A stretch of 64,000 nt of DNA from Bradyrhizobium sp. 4 (GCF_023100905.1 NZ_CP064686.1:4402001-4466000); one strand, 5' to 3'; positions 1 through 9,212 are shown, numbered from the stretch's first letter. Program-made: numbers and translations. The notes: generated by a model from the sequence alone, not told the origin.

Positions 1-102
1 CAGGTAAGTAAATAAATTTGTGCCGACCGAATCGCATGGCTCGTCTTCGTCGCCCGCACGGGCCGCCGGATTTTCCGAAAGCCCATCTCGCAAAAGGCCG
101 CG

Positions 103-136
103 CTCGTAAAAAGCCCCGGCGGTGTCCCGCCGGGGC
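103..136 (-). terminator. Rho-independent terminator of the porin gene
   Basis: A perfect 10-bp GC-rich stem (113-122 with 127-136) with a 4-nt loop lies 51 bases past the porin stop codon. Read on the minus strand it is followed by five T residues. This is a classical intrinsic terminator. Confidence 0.9.
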
Positions 137-186
137 TGCGTCATATCCGAAGACCCAGTCCGAAGACCAAGTCCGAAGATCAAGGC

Positions 187-1743
187 TTACCAGTTGCGCT
201 GGGCGCGAACGAGCAGGCTGTAGGTGTCCTGGTCCTTCAGCTCATAGGTTGCGGCAGGCTTGGCAACGCTCGTGAGCGCCGGCGTCGTGATCACGCCCGA
301 GTACTTCTGGTCAAGGTGGCTGTAGGTGAAGTCAGCCGAGAAGGTCAGGTTCTTGACCGGGGTCCAGCGGGTGATGACACCGATCTGGCCGATGTTGAAG
401 TCCGGGTTGCAGGTGCCGGTCAGGGTCGCGAACGCGGCGCTGCCGCAGATCATGCCCTTGGCCGTGCCGCTGTAATTAACGGCAGCCCACGCACCATAGA
501 GCGCCGAGTTCCAGTACGGGCTCCAGTTGTGGGTGTAGGCACCACGGAAGCCGTAGGTCTTGGTCAGCTCGAGGCCGCTGCCGGGTGCGAACACCGCGTC
601 AGACACGCCGGCGAAGCCGATGCTCTGATACGCGCCGCCCGACCCGCCGAACATTGAGTAGTTCGTCGCCGCCAGCTCCTGGAAGTTGTACCGGCTTGCG
701 CCGTCGGTGTAGACGCCCGAGATGTTGATCAGGTCGCCGGCACCGGTCGGGATGTTCTTGATTGACAGAGCCAGCTGGACCGCCCAGCCCCACTTGTCTT
801 CAGGATGACCGGTAGTTTCGCTGGCGCCGTAATAGCCGACGTGGTTGTCGTGCGCGGCGACCGAGGCCTGGAACAGGCCCCAGGCCTGGTCAACGCGGAG
901 CGTGCCGACGAGATCGGGGGCGCGGGTGCCGCCGAGATCGTTGGAGCCGTAGGCACCGCCGAGGACGCCGGTGGTGGACATGCCGGCCGTATTCCAGAGC
1001 GCGGTCTGGAACACCTGCGTCTGGTCCTGGGCCGAGACGATCGCCGTCACGCCTTGGCCGAGATCGGCGGTGTATGTGAACTGGGCAACACCGTTGGTGG
1101 TGCCGCTGCCGCCCACGAGCTGGTCGAAGTTGTTGCCGGGATAATTGATCCAGGGCGCGTCGAACTGCGACACGGCCTTACCCATGGTGAAGCCAGCGAA
1201 CTGGATGAATGCGTAGTAGACGCCGAGCGCGCCGCCCGAAATGCCGCCGTCGGTGCCGTTGATGGCGCCGCCGCTGGACCCGATCAGGCCAGTGCCCGCG
1301 GCATTGAGGCCGAGCGTGCTGCTGTACTGGGTGGCACCCGTTCCTGAGCCGGCACCGACATAATTGCCGGTCGTCCAGGTGAAGACCGCATCGAAATAGG
1401 TGCGGACAACGCCGTACTCGGTCGCGGTGCGCGTGTCGATGTTGAGATCTTCACGAGCGCGCATCGAATAATAGTTCGTCAGGCGGTTGTTCGCCGCGAA
1501 AACGTTGTTGTACTGGGCGCTGTAATTGCCGCCGGCATTGAGCGCCACTTCGGCACGCAGATAGCCGCCCAGCTTGATGCAGGTGTCGCTGCCCGGGATG
1601 TAATAGAAACCCGCACCGTAGAGCGAGCAGACCTTCACGTACTCGACCGCCTTGGCCTTGACCGGAAGATCAGCCGCCTGAGCTCCACCGACGGCGATCA
1701 GACCCGCCGCCGTGCCGAGCAAAAGGCTCTTCACCACTTTCAT
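187..1743 (-). CDS. Outer-membrane porin (Porin_2 family)
   Basis: A 518-aa trimeric-type general porin for diffusion of small solutes. Residues 1-23 are a signal peptide ending AQAA. The mature N-terminus carries the bradyrhizobial porin signature around CSLYGAGFYYIPGSDTCIKL (two cysteines) and then GGYLRAEV. The rest is Gly/Asn/Tyr-rich beta-strand sequence ending in an aromatic (RNW), as expected for BAM-dependent insertion. The ATG is preceded by GGAGG at good spacing. It is monocistronic, with its own terminator downstream. Length is normal for the family. Confidence 0.95.
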   Translation of the reverse strand: MKVVKSLLLGTAAGLIAVGGAQAADLPVKAKAVEYVKVCSLYGAGFYYIPGSDTCIKLGGYLRAEVALNAGGNYSAQYNNVFAANNRLTNYYSMRAREDLNIDTRTATEYGVVRTYFDAVFTWTTGNYVGAGSGTGATQYSSTLGLNAAGTGLIGSSGGAINGTDGGISGGALGVYYAFIQFAGFTMGKAVSQFDAPWINYPGNNFDQLVGGSGTTNGVAQFTYTADLGQGVTAIVSAQDQTQVFQTALWNTAGMSTTGVLGGAYGSNDLGGTRAPDLVGTLRVDQAWGLFQASVAAHDNHVGYYGASETTGHPEDKWGWAVQLALSIKNIPTGAGDLINISGVYTDGASRYNFQELAATNYSMFGGSGGAYQSIGFAGVSDAVFAPGSGLELTKTYGFRGAYTHNWSPYWNSALYGAWAAVNYSGTAKGMICGSAAFATLTGTCNPDFNIGQIGVITRWTPVKNLTFSADFTYSHLDQKYSGVITTPALTSVAKPAATYELKDQDTYSLLVRAQRNW

Positions 1744-2146
1744 ATTAAAACCTCCAAGTTGCTCATGTTACGAAGACCGGACCGTGAGGCCCCCCAGATC
1801 CCCGTCTTTCAAATCCGCTCGGCCGCTTTGCGCTTCGGACACACCCTCTTTCGATGCGAGGGACGTGAGCAAACCACCTGCAACGGGACGATCGAGTACC
1901 CCCCACCGTCACAAGCAATATGCCTGCGCCGTTCACTAATCAAAATACCTTATTTGGTAAGCTTTGTGGTTTCGCTAAACCTGTACCTTGTGCGCAACAC
2001 CCCGGCGAAGCGATTCCGTGAGCTGATCATCTTTGTAGTTTTAGTGACAAAATAACCCTGCTCTGCACTTGCGTCAGAGCAGGCTTGCGTGGACTATGGC
2101 TTGCACGACACCGGCCGCATACAAATCAGATCACTGGAGTGACGCT
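1744..2146. promoter_or_regulatory. Divergent intergenic region, porin / MarR gene
   Basis: About 400 AT-richer bases separate the divergent porin and MarR genes, so both promoters should lie here. The porin ribosome-binding site is at about 1750-1756. No gene is credible here. A short palindrome (TACC-N6-GGTA, 1946-1959) is visible but too short to call an operator. Confidence 0.5.
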
Positions 2147-2653
2147 GTGTCAGCGACGAGGAAAGAAGGGGCGCGCCTCCGCTCCATCGGCAATCTGGAT
2201 ATCATCAGGCGCTTCACCTGGGAGATATCGTCGATCAACATGTATCTGGAGGAGCTGCGCCAGTTCTGGGCGAGAACGCTTGGCATCAGCGGCCCGCAAT
2301 GGCTGATCCTGATGGCGATCTCCGACCTCGACAAGGACGACGGCATTCCGGTCAACGTCGTCTCGAAACTCCTCCACGTCGATCCGTCGTTCGTCACCAC
2401 CCAGTCCAAGCTGCTCGAGAAGAAGGGCCTGTTGCGCCGTCGCCCGTCGCCGACCGACGCAAGGGTGGTCCGGCTGTCCCTGACCGAGAAGACGCAGAAG
2501 CACCTGGCGAGCCTCAACGAGCAGTACAAGACGATCAAGGAATTCGTCTTCCAGGAGTTCGACGAGAAAGAGCTGACGGAATTCACCACCAAACTCGCAA
2601 TGCTGAAGACCCGTCTCGAAAAGGCCTGCGTCCGCCTGACCCTCGACTTCTGA
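2147..2653 (+). CDS. MarR-family transcriptional regulator
   Basis: A winged-helix regulator, about 168 aa from the GTG at 2147, which has GGAG eight bases upstream. An open frame extends to a TTG at 2069, without a ribosome-binding site. The middle shows the MarR fold: a helix with LGISGPQWLILMAI, a recognition region VSKLLHVDPSFVTTQSKLLEKKGLL, and the wing RRRPSPTDARVVRLSLTEK with the typical D-R pair. The C-terminal helix would dimerise. It is divergent from the porin and convergent with the hydrolase; its ligand is unknown. It may control itself or the porin, which is inference from position only. Confidence 0.88.
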   Translation: MSATRKEGARLRSIGNLDIIRRFTWEISSINMYLEELRQFWARTLGISGPQWLILMAISDLDKDDGIPVNVVSKLLHVDPSFVTTQSKLLEKKGLLRRRPSPTDARVVRLSLTEKTQKHLASLNEQYKTIKEFVFQEFDEKELTEFTTKLAMLKTRLEKACVRLTLDF

Positions 2654-2663
2654 GGCGACCTCC

Positions 2664-3776
2664 TCAGATGCGCCCCGCGGCGCCGAGCCGCGATTCGAGC
2701 CAATCGAAGATGTATTCATTGGCAAGGCTCGGATTGTCCGCATGGGCCTGCGCCGCGCCGGTTTCGGCCGCGGTGAATACCTTCAACATGACATCCGAAC
2801 TGCCGAGCCGGGACGTCTGGACGATCTGACGCGCCCGATCGGCCTTGAGCCAGCCGTCCTCGCCGAGCGTGATCAGCACCGGACAGTCGGCGCTGGAGGC
2901 CATCAGCGGCGCATGCGGCACCGGAACGATGCTGACGTCGCTCATCGCGAATCGGCTGGCAAAGAACGCCCGTTCGTGCAGGTCCCACAGGCCGCCATCG
3001 CAGACGGCGGCGGCAAGCCGCGGCTCCTGCAACACCGCGCGCGCCACGAAGGAAGAGCCCCAGCCATCGGCGACGATCGCGACACGTGCGAAATCGACCT
3101 CGCTGCACGTCTCCAGATAGTCCATCACGCACGGAATCGCGCTCTCGAGATCGCGGCGCCGCAACAGCGCGTCGAGATGATCGTCGCGCTGGTCGCCGAA
3201 CAGGTCCAGCGCTAGCAGCGAGAAGCCGCGCTCGCGCGCATGGGGCGCGAGCTTGAACAGAAATTCCTCCTTGCGGTGGCCGGGTTCGCCGATGCAGATC
3301 ACGGTCGGAGCTCGCACGCGTCCCGACGGCGCGGGCAGGAAATAGCCCTGCAACGAATGGCCGTCGAGCCAGGGTATCGTCATGACTTCGCCGGCCGGAT
3401 CGCGCGCGGCGAGGAAGCGGCGGGCGCAATCCTGCATCGCGAGGACCGCGACCCAGCGGCGCTCGTCCGCTTGATCGAGCGGCATCGCGGCCGCGCTGTA
3501 GTAATTCATGGCGCGGAGCCAGTTGCGCTGCGCGGTCGCCCTGTGACCTTCCGCGAACGCGGCCTCGGCACGAAGCCGATTGGCCTGCGCCAGATTCTTC
3601 CACTCGCGATGCCAGGACTGGTCTTCGCCCCGCTTCAGCTGCCGCGCGATCATCAGGCATTCGGCGATCGTGGCGCCGCCCTCCTGGGCCGCGGTGAGGA
3701 GCCGCGTGAACTCAGCGGAGATGTCCTCTCGCTCCGGGCAAAGGGTCCAGTCGTCGGAGAGGCATGCGGGTATCAT
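2664..3776 (-). CDS. Alpha/beta-hydrolase family protein
   Basis: A 370-aa protein with a helical N-terminal cap (about 1-115) and an alpha/beta-hydrolase core, as in the FrsA / pseudooxynicotine-hydrolase group. The core shows an oxyanion-side strand (PTVICIGEPGHRKEE), LLALDLFGDQRDD, and a late strand LITLGEDGWLKAD with an acidic residue. The nucleophile elbow expected as GxSxG reads ADGWGSS, so the usual serine is not in place. The substrate is unknown. It is convergent with the MarR gene, with a 10-base gap. Confidence 0.75.
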   Translation of the reverse strand: MIPACLSDDWTLCPEREDISAEFTRLLTAAQEGGATIAECLMIARQLKRGEDQSWHREWKNLAQANRLRAEAAFAEGHRATAQRNWLRAMNYYSAAAMPLDQADERRWVAVLAMQDCARRFLAARDPAGEVMTIPWLDGHSLQGYFLPAPSGRVRAPTVICIGEPGHRKEEFLFKLAPHARERGFSLLALDLFGDQRDDHLDALLRRRDLESAIPCVMDYLETCSEVDFARVAIVADGWGSSFVARAVLQEPRLAAAVCDGGLWDLHERAFFASRFAMSDVSIVPVPHAPLMASSADCPVLITLGEDGWLKADRARQIVQTSRLGSSDVMLKVFTAAETGAAQAHADNPSLANEYIFDWLESRLGAAGRI

Positions 3777-4040
3777 CGGGAGCTACGCTCTGGTCATCGC
3801 CTTACACATGACTGACTAAACTATTTTGGTTCCCTGACCAAGCTGCCGTGCGCCGAATGAGAGCCGTTGGAGATCACCATCGCTTGAACGCAGGGACGTG
3901 TCGCATGCGTGACATTCCTGTTCGTCATGAGTGATCGAACACCCTCAAGAAGACTGGCAAGAGGTGGCACGCGAAATTGCCTGCGCGCCTCTTGCCATGA
4001 TGCTCATCATACCTATATCCGCGCGCGCTCGGCGCCCGCT

Positions 4041-5012
4041 TCAGCCGAGCCGCCAACCGACCTCCTGCGTAAAACTTTCGTAGAAGGCGCGGTCGTAGGC
4101 CTGCTCCGGTGTGGCGCGCACGCGCTCGTCAAGGCGCCTTGCATCCTCGCCCACGAGAATGCGCCATTGCTCCGCCTTGACCCCGTCGAGGATGATCCTG
4201 GCGGCCTGCGCCGCCGTCGTCGGCGCATCCTCGAGGAAGCTGCGGGCGCGCTCGGTGAACACCGCCTGGATGTCCTCATCCGACATCTTGTCGGCATCCG
4301 GCACACCGGCCGCGACCATGCGCTTGCGGGTCAGCGCGACCTCGTCTGCATTGAGCCGCTCCGAACCATCGGCGCTCTGCACCTTGCGCGAATTGGAGAC
4401 GATCGATGTGCCGATATGGCCGGGCATCACCACCGAGCATTTGACATGCGGCGCGTGCAGGCGGAGGTCGTTGATCAGCGCTTCGGTAAACCCCTTCACG
4501 GCGAACTTCGCCGAGCTGTAGGCGGTGTGCGACTGGTTCATGCCGATCGAGGCCCAGAAGCCGTTGACGCTCGCGGTGTTGACGATGTGGGCCTCGTCCG
4601 CTGCGACCAGCATCGGCAGGAAGGTGCGGACGCCGAGATAGACCCCGCCCCAGCAGATGTTGAAGGTGCGCTCCCACTGCTCGCGGGTGTTGGTGAACAG
4701 GCTGCCGCCGCCACCGATGCCGGCGTTGTTGAACAGAAGATGGATCCGGTCGGTCTTCTGCTGCTCGGCAAGCTCGTCGCGGAATCGCTTGAGATGATCC
4801 TCGATCGAGACGTCGGCGACATGGGTCGTGACGCGCAGGCCCTGCGGCAGCTTCTCGACCTCGCACAGCCGCTTGGTCTCGGCCATCGCGGCTTCCGAGA
4901 CGTCGCACATCGCGACATTGCAGCCCTCGGCGACGAGCTGCCGCGCGAGCTCGCGTCCCATTCCCGTGCCACCGCCGGTGATGACGGCGATCTTTCCTGC
5001 AAAATCCTTCAT
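4041..5012 (-). CDS. SDR-family NAD(P)-dependent oxidoreductase
   Basis: A 323-aa classical short-chain dehydrogenase. The cofactor loop TGGGTGMG is at residues 12-19, an acidic residue D37 follows strand 2, NNAG is at about 95-98, and the triad is S148, Y165, K169 (YSSAK). The 323-aa length exceeds the 250-aa norm because of a long C-terminal extension, as in SDRs of the cholate/quinate-like or aldehyde-reducing bradyrhizobial groups. The substrate cannot be told. The next gene on the same strand (DapA-family) lies upstream, 146 bases away, so they could be cotranscribed. Confidence 0.9.
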   Translation of the reverse strand: MKDFAGKIAVITGGGTGMGRELARQLVAEGCNVAMCDVSEAAMAETKRLCEVEKLPQGLRVTTHVADVSIEDHLKRFRDELAEQQKTDRIHLLFNNAGIGGGGSLFTNTREQWERTFNICWGGVYLGVRTFLPMLVAADEAHIVNTASVNGFWASIGMNQSHTAYSSAKFAVKGFTEALINDLRLHAPHVKCSVVMPGHIGTSIVSNSRKVQSADGSERLNADEVALTRKRMVAAGVPDADKMSDEDIQAVFTERARSFLEDAPTTAAQAARIILDGVKAEQWRILVGEDARRLDERVRATPEQAYDRAFYESFTQEVGWRLG

Positions 5013-5158
5013 GGGACTTTCGGCCCCTCCCCTTGTCGGTATGTTTCTTCACAGCTAGCGCCGCGCGTATCGGAGCGCGCACGAAATGTAGCAGCGCCGC
5101 ATCCGCAGGTAAAAGCGGATCGGCGCTGCCATGTTCATCAGGAATTTCGACGCGCGGA

Positions 5159-6067
5159 CTATTCGGCCGCCTCGACGCGCCGCCCGTTCAACGCGCCGAG
5201 CCCGTCCAGCGCCTTGCGGATCGCCGCCTGCTGCACGGGCGATGCCTCCGGCATCGGCGCGCGCGGATGAGTCCTGGGCAGGCCCTGCAGCGTCTGCGCA
5301 TAGCGCGTGCAGGCCGGCAGATTGTCGGCGATCACAGCGTTCCACAGCGTCAGCAGCTTCTTGTGCAGGTCGAGCGCGCGCGGATGGTCACCCGCCTTCA
5401 CCGCATCCCACAGCGCGACGGAGGCATGCGGCGCCGCGGTCAGGATCGCGGCGATCGAACCATGCGCCCCCAATGTGTAGGATGGATACATCAGCGCATC
5501 GACCGCGCTGTAGATCAGCTTGTCCGGTGCCATCATCATGAGGTCCGCGAACAGCTTCAGGTCGCCCGCGCTCTGCTTGACGCCGACCACCAGCGGCACC
5601 TCGGTCATGATCCGCGTCAGCAGCGCCGGCGACAGATACGACCACGGCACCACGTTGTAGATGATGATGGGCATGCCGGTCTCATCAGCCATGGCGCGGA
5701 AATGCGCCACCATCGCCTCGTCGTCCGGCTTGAACAGGTAATGCACCGGCGTGACCTGGAGCGCGGCGACATTCATGTCACGCACCAGCTTGCCGCGGCG
5801 GATCGCATCGCGCGTGGAATCGACGATGATGCCGGCGATCACGGGAATGCGCCCATTCACCGCCGCAACCGTCGCCTCCATCAGGTCGCGATATTCCTCA
5901 TGATCGAGCGTGTGCCCCTCGCCGGTCGAGCCGCCGGCTGCGACGCCGTGCGCGCCGGCGCCGATCATCCAGTCGACCTGGGGCGCCACAAGAGTGTAGT
6001 CGATCTCGCCATCCTTCCGGAACGGCGTCGTCATCGGCGGAATCACGCCGGTCGGTCGTGCCTTCAT
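5159..6067 (-). CDS. Dihydrodipicolinate synthase (DapA/NAL) family aldolase
   Basis: A 302-aa TIM-barrel class I aldolase. GGSTGEG (residues 45-51) binds the 2-oxoacid carboxylate, Y137 sits in IIIYNVVPW, and the Schiff-base lysine is K164 in VGVKQSAGD. The start chosen is the ATG at 6067, which has GAGGG upstream; an in-frame ATG at 6088 would place that site inside the gene. Absence of biosynthetic neighbours suggests a catabolic aldolase or dehydratase rather than the housekeeping lysine enzyme. The substrate is not identifiable. Confidence 0.9.
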   Translation of the reverse strand: MKARPTGVIPPMTTPFRKDGEIDYTLVAPQVDWMIGAGAHGVAAGGSTGEGHTLDHEEYRDLMEATVAAVNGRIPVIAGIIVDSTRDAIRRGKLVRDMNVAALQVTPVHYLFKPDDEAMVAHFRAMADETGMPIIIYNVVPWSYLSPALLTRIMTEVPLVVGVKQSAGDLKLFADLMMMAPDKLIYSAVDALMYPSYTLGAHGSIAAILTAAPHASVALWDAVKAGDHPRALDLHKKLLTLWNAVIADNLPACTRYAQTLQGLPRTHPRAPMPEASPVQQAAIRKALDGLGALNGRRVEAAE

Positions 6068-6343
6068 GGTCTGCCCTCGCGTTTCCATATCCCTTGTGGC
6101 GGCCCCGCTCTTTTGGCGGGTGGCCACGGTCCCTCCGAGCCTACCGGCTGCGCGCGGCCTGTGAAGCGCCACCGGCGCGGCGCTGCCCCCACAATCGATC
6201 ATCCCTGCGACTCGGCCCTGCCGGTTCCCCGTATTTGCCCGGCTTCGGTTTAAGGGCAATTTTTTTACAATCCGAATCGCTAAATGGAGTCCGGACGCTG
6301 GGTCGAGTCGGCCAGGCCAGCGTGTTGTTTGCGTCACAGGCTC

Positions 6344-6358
6344 TGGCACTCCGCTTGC
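6344..6358 (+). promoter_or_regulatory. Sigma-54 (RpoN) -24/-12 promoter
   Basis: The sequence TGGCAC-N5-TTGC (followed by A) matches the sigma-54 consensus exactly, with GG and GC 12 bases apart. The predicted start of transcription is near 6370, about 29 bases before the ATG of the small gene at 6399. Confidence 0.82.
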
Positions 6359-6398
6359 ATCCTCTTCGTGGTCAGAAACTACCGATGAGGTGACTGGA

Positions 6399-6638
6399 AT
6401 GTTCGTGACCGTCGTTGCCGTGCTCTGCCGGCTGAGTGCAGCCAGCTCAGGCAGTTGCATCGAGGAAATCGTGACCGACAGCAACATGACGCCCGAGATG
6501 TCGATGATGCAGTGTGCGATCGGCGCACAGGCCCCCCTGGCGAAATGGATGGGCGAGCATCCGATCTACCACGCCAACTGGCGGCTCGATCGCTACAAAT
6601 GCGTTCCGGGTCACTACGAGATCAAGGGCCACGCCTAA
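6399..6638 (+). CDS. Small conserved protein, RpoN-controlled
   Basis: A 79-aa protein from the ATG at 6399, which has GAGGTG upstream; a GTG at 6390 is in frame. A hydrophobic N-terminus (MFVTVVAVLCRL) is followed by CIEEIVTD, MMQCAIGAQAPLAKWM and a C-terminal YKCVPGHYEIKGHA, with three conserved-looking cysteines after the N-terminal segment. It resembles hypothetical proteins seen widely in Bradyrhizobium. Function is unknown. The strict sigma-54 promoter just upstream suggests nitrogen, microaerobic or envelope-related control. Confidence 0.8.
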   Translation: MFVTVVAVLCRLSAASSGSCIEEIVTDSNMTPEMSMMQCAIGAQAPLAKWMGEHPIYHANWRLDRYKCVPGHYEIKGHA

Positions 6639-6866
6639 GGTCCCGCAAAACTACTGATACCAAGACGACGGACCAAGACTACCAACGAGGAAACGCCCCG
6701 GAGGCCGCATGGTCTTTCCGCGCGGGCATCGACAGCGCCGGCCCCATTGCGGCGGCGCGCTTTGTGACAATCACATCTTCCCTTAAGCCACTGCTCGCAA
6801 GATGATCGCACGCGCACGCCGCCCATCCGGCGACAGCGCGCGAACGCGAATAGCGGTTGCCCGACG

Positions 6867-7769
6867 TTGGGGCCGAGGCCATACTTGGCGCCTCGATTAT
6901 CGTCGATTGCGAGCCCGGTGTCGAAGCGCCCTGTTCTTCCCCCCAGCCGCGGACCTCAACAGGCCGAATTGCGCGAGCGCGCCACACTCGCGCTGCGGAT
7001 GCAGAATTTCGCCGAGGCTGAGCGGCTTGCAGCCGAAGTCTTGAAGACGAGCCGGAACGATATCGTCGCGACATGGGTTCTCGGCCGCGCCTTGCTCGCT
7101 CAGAACCGCGCAGCGGAGGCCATCCTGCCCTTGGACAAGGCGGCGCGCCGCACGAGCGATCCGGGCATTGAAACTCTGCTTGGCGCGGCCTTGGGCGAAG
7201 CCGGACGTCGCACGGAAGCCGTCGAACAATTGCGCCGGACCGCGGCGCGTCGCCCGCCTTTCCTGCCGGCGTTCCAGGAACTCGCCGGCCAGCTTGCCAA
7301 GGATCGGCGCCTCGATGAGTCTATCGCGGTGATCGGCAACGCTCTCGCGCTCGCGCCGGAAAGCATCGACTTGCAACTGGATCTTGCGCGCCTGTATCTC
7401 GAGGGCAATACGCGCGGTGAGGCGCGCGCGATTCTCGTCAAGGCTCACGGGGCCGCGCCTGGGCGTCCTGATATCTCGACCCTACTTGCACGCGTGCTGC
7501 GCCAGGACGGTGATTATGCCGCAGCCGCAGAGATGTACCGGCTCGCGCTGGCGCTGCGCCCTGACGATGCCATGGCACGGGCCAACCTCGCGGCTTGCCT
7601 ATTCGAGTTGGGTGAGCGCGAAGCGGGCGAGGCGAGCCTTCGTTCGGCCTTACAAGGCCGCCCTCGAATGCTGGCACAAGCCGCCTACACGCTTGCCCAT
7701 TCATCGCACGGCCGCTTCTTCTTCCGCCCGAGCTCGCTCAAGAAGTTTCTGCAAGGCGAGGTGCCGTAA
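6867..7769 (+). CDS. Tetratricopeptide-repeat protein
   Basis: About 300 aa from a TTG; a GTG at 6918 or the ATG of MQNFAEAERL are alternative starts, and none has a strong ribosome-binding site. Repeating 34-residue helical pairs are visible from about residue 40 to 275 (for example NFAEAERLAAEVLKTSRND, GDYAAAAEMYRLALALRPDD). The N-terminal 30 residues look non-native. It may therefore be the C-terminal half of a longer TPR sulfotransferase-type protein, since the end (RFFFRPSSLKKFLQGE) is abrupt. It would act as a protein-interaction scaffold. Convergent with the next gene. Confidence 0.7.
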   Translation: MGPRPYLAPRLSSIASPVSKRPVLPPSRGPQQAELRERATLALRMQNFAEAERLAAEVLKTSRNDIVATWVLGRALLAQNRAAEAILPLDKAARRTSDPGIETLLGAALGEAGRRTEAVEQLRRTAARRPPFLPAFQELAGQLAKDRRLDESIAVIGNALALAPESIDLQLDLARLYLEGNTRGEARAILVKAHGAAPGRPDISTLLARVLRQDGDYAAAAEMYRLALALRPDDAMARANLAACLFELGEREAGEASLRSALQGRPRMLAQAAYTLAHSSHGRFFFRPSSLKKFLQGEVP

Positions 7770-7775
7770 TACGGC

Positions 7776-8483
7776 TCACGCACGGAACTGCCGTCGATAG
7801 GCGCCAGGCTCCTGCGCGACCGACTTCGTCACCTCGAACACCCGTCGCATCTCCTCTGCAGTCAGTGGTGCGGTCTGGGCGACCCAGGTTTCCCGCTTCA
7901 CCGCCATGCATTGCGCGATCGGCGTCCCTTTCTGCAGCACGCCGTTGAAATTCACGTCGTGCCAGTGCACCGGGAAATGGATCCAACTGTCACGATATCG
8001 ATCGCAATCGACGAGGCCGGTGAGCGTCGTGAAGGGCAGATCGAACCGATTGATCGGATGCATGAACAGAACCGAATAGCCTTCCGGCGCTTCGATCAGC
8101 CATGGGTTACGAAACTTGATGAGAAGCCGGTCCGGCTCGAACAACGGCGATCCCGTGACCTGACTCGAGTCGTGAAATCCCACGGGAGAGCGCGGGAAAT
8201 CGAGCTCACCACCGGCTGGCAGCTCATTGTCCCAGGAAATTTCCCCGTTCTCAAACCTGACATCGCACATCAATGGGATCAGGAAGCCGCTCGTCATGGC
8301 ATCGACGACCGGAGGACACCGCTTGACCGTATCCTCCTCGCGCTGATTGATCGCGTTGAAGGCCTGCGTCGGCATCGCCTTCAGCCAGGCTGGCAGGCCT
8401 AAACTCGCAGGGACCGGTGGCGGCAATTTGTCTTCAAGACCCGGCGGACAGCGGAACTTGAGGGTCATCGGCTCGTCGGGCAC
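7776..8483 (-). CDS. DUF6065-like hypothetical protein
   Basis: A 235-aa soluble protein without signal peptide or membrane segments. Motifs include CPPVVDAMTSGFLIPLMCD, KFRNPWLIEAPEGYSVLFMH and the repeated aromatic stretch IHFPVHWHDVNFNGVL. Together they resemble a family often found with oxygenase or natural-product genes (DUF6065). No catalytic residues can be assigned. It is the last intact gene before the tRNA fragment at 8591. Confidence 0.65.
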   Translation of the reverse strand: MPDEPMTLKFRCPPGLEDKLPPPVPASLGLPAWLKAMPTQAFNAINQREEDTVKRCPPVVDAMTSGFLIPLMCDVRFENGEISWDNELPAGGELDFPRSPVGFHDSSQVTGSPLFEPDRLLIKFRNPWLIEAPEGYSVLFMHPINRFDLPFTTLTGLVDCDRYRDSWIHFPVHWHDVNFNGVLQKGTPIAQCMAVKRETWVAQTAPLTAEEMRRVFEVTKSVAQEPGAYRRQFRA

Positions 8484-8590
8484 TTCTGTGCTCCCATTGT
8501 CGCCGGGCGAGCCCTAGGCCAGATGGCCAACAGACAATGCATCCGTTGCGATGCTTTTCGCGCGTGTGCTCAGCCAAGCCTACGAACAAT

Positions 8591-8642
8591 TGGTCGGAGC
8601 GAGAGGATTTGAACCTCCGACCCCTAATCTCCCAGACTAAGG
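8591..8642 (-). repeat. tRNA-Pro(GGG) 3' fragment, putative att site (left)
   Basis: On the minus strand these 52 bases read as the anticodon arm (loop CTGGGAG), T-arm (GGTTCAAATCC) and acceptor 3' strand with encoded CCA of a tRNA-Pro. The D-arm and 5' half are missing. The copy at 56549-56600 is identical except for one base (8627 A, 56585 G). Confidence 0.85.
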
Positions 8643-8984
8643 TAGAAAATTGATTTCACAAGCTATTTTTGCAAACGGCCTGATTTACCCCCCGTTGAGA
8701 TCGCAGTGTTTTTCATATCCTTTGGCAACTGCTGTTCGGCAATCCGGCCGACCGGTACTTGTGGAAATGTGCATGCGGCCCGGTGCTGCCCCTCACACCT
8801 GCCTTAGGCTCCAATCGCGGCCACGCGAACAACTCGGACGTCTACCGGGGTCTCTGGAGCAGTTGAGATGTCGCCGGGTTCGAGCCCGTCACTGCCCACC
8901 ACGCCGGCCTCTCGCAACCCTTCGTGCCCAAGTGGGGTTCTGTTCTCATAAGTCGGGGGCTGGCCTGTTTCCATCCTCGGTGGC
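8643..8984. other. Gene-free stretch next to the att repeat
   Basis: No credible gene is seen. The open frames here lack ribosome-binding sites and family features. A degenerate T-arm-like sequence at about 8869-8900 does not fold as a tRNA. Confidence 0.5.
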
Positions 8985-9212
8985 TTAGTCTGATTTTGGG
9001 AGTGACCTAGTTTGTTTTGTATCCCGAGGCCCGCCAGCGCCGGGGTGTGAGTTTGGCAGCTTAACGCACGATGTCGTGGATGCTCTGCCGTCCGGAGACC
9101 GAACCACGCGGATAACGAAACCCGGACCGCACGCTGGCTGGGCAAAGCTGCCTTCTGACGGAAGAATTGCTCCCAAGAGGCAGACGACCAATTTGATCGA
9201 AGCTTTTTTCAA
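8985..9212 (-). CDS. Small secreted hypothetical protein
   Basis: A 75-aa protein from a TTG start with GGGAG about ten bases upstream. Residues 1-25 form a clear signal peptide (MKKASIKLVVCLLGAILPSE then SFAQ). The mature part has two cysteines, in PACGPGFVIRVV and SCVKL. It would be periplasmic. It is not recognised as a named family. Confidence 0.6.
   Translation of the reverse strand: MKKASIKLVVCLLGAILPSEGSFAQPACGPGFVIRVVRSPDGRASTTSCVKLPNSHPGAGGPRDTKQTRSLPKSD

Noticed and set aside
1946..1959. TACC-N6-GGTA palindrome between porin and MarR genes as a MarR operator
   Set aside because: Only 4+4 paired bases, which occurs by chance often; no second copy was seen.
3909..6253. Long plus-strand open frames over the SDR and DapA-family genes
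   Set aside because: Antisense shadows; the minus strand carries complete, motif-rich enzymes.
8869..8900. tRNA-like 3' end (GGGTTCGAGCCC followed by CCCACCA) on the plus strand
   Set aside because: The T-loop would have six bases or a mispaired stem, and no anticodon or D-arm fits upstream. Not a supported tRNA or fragment.
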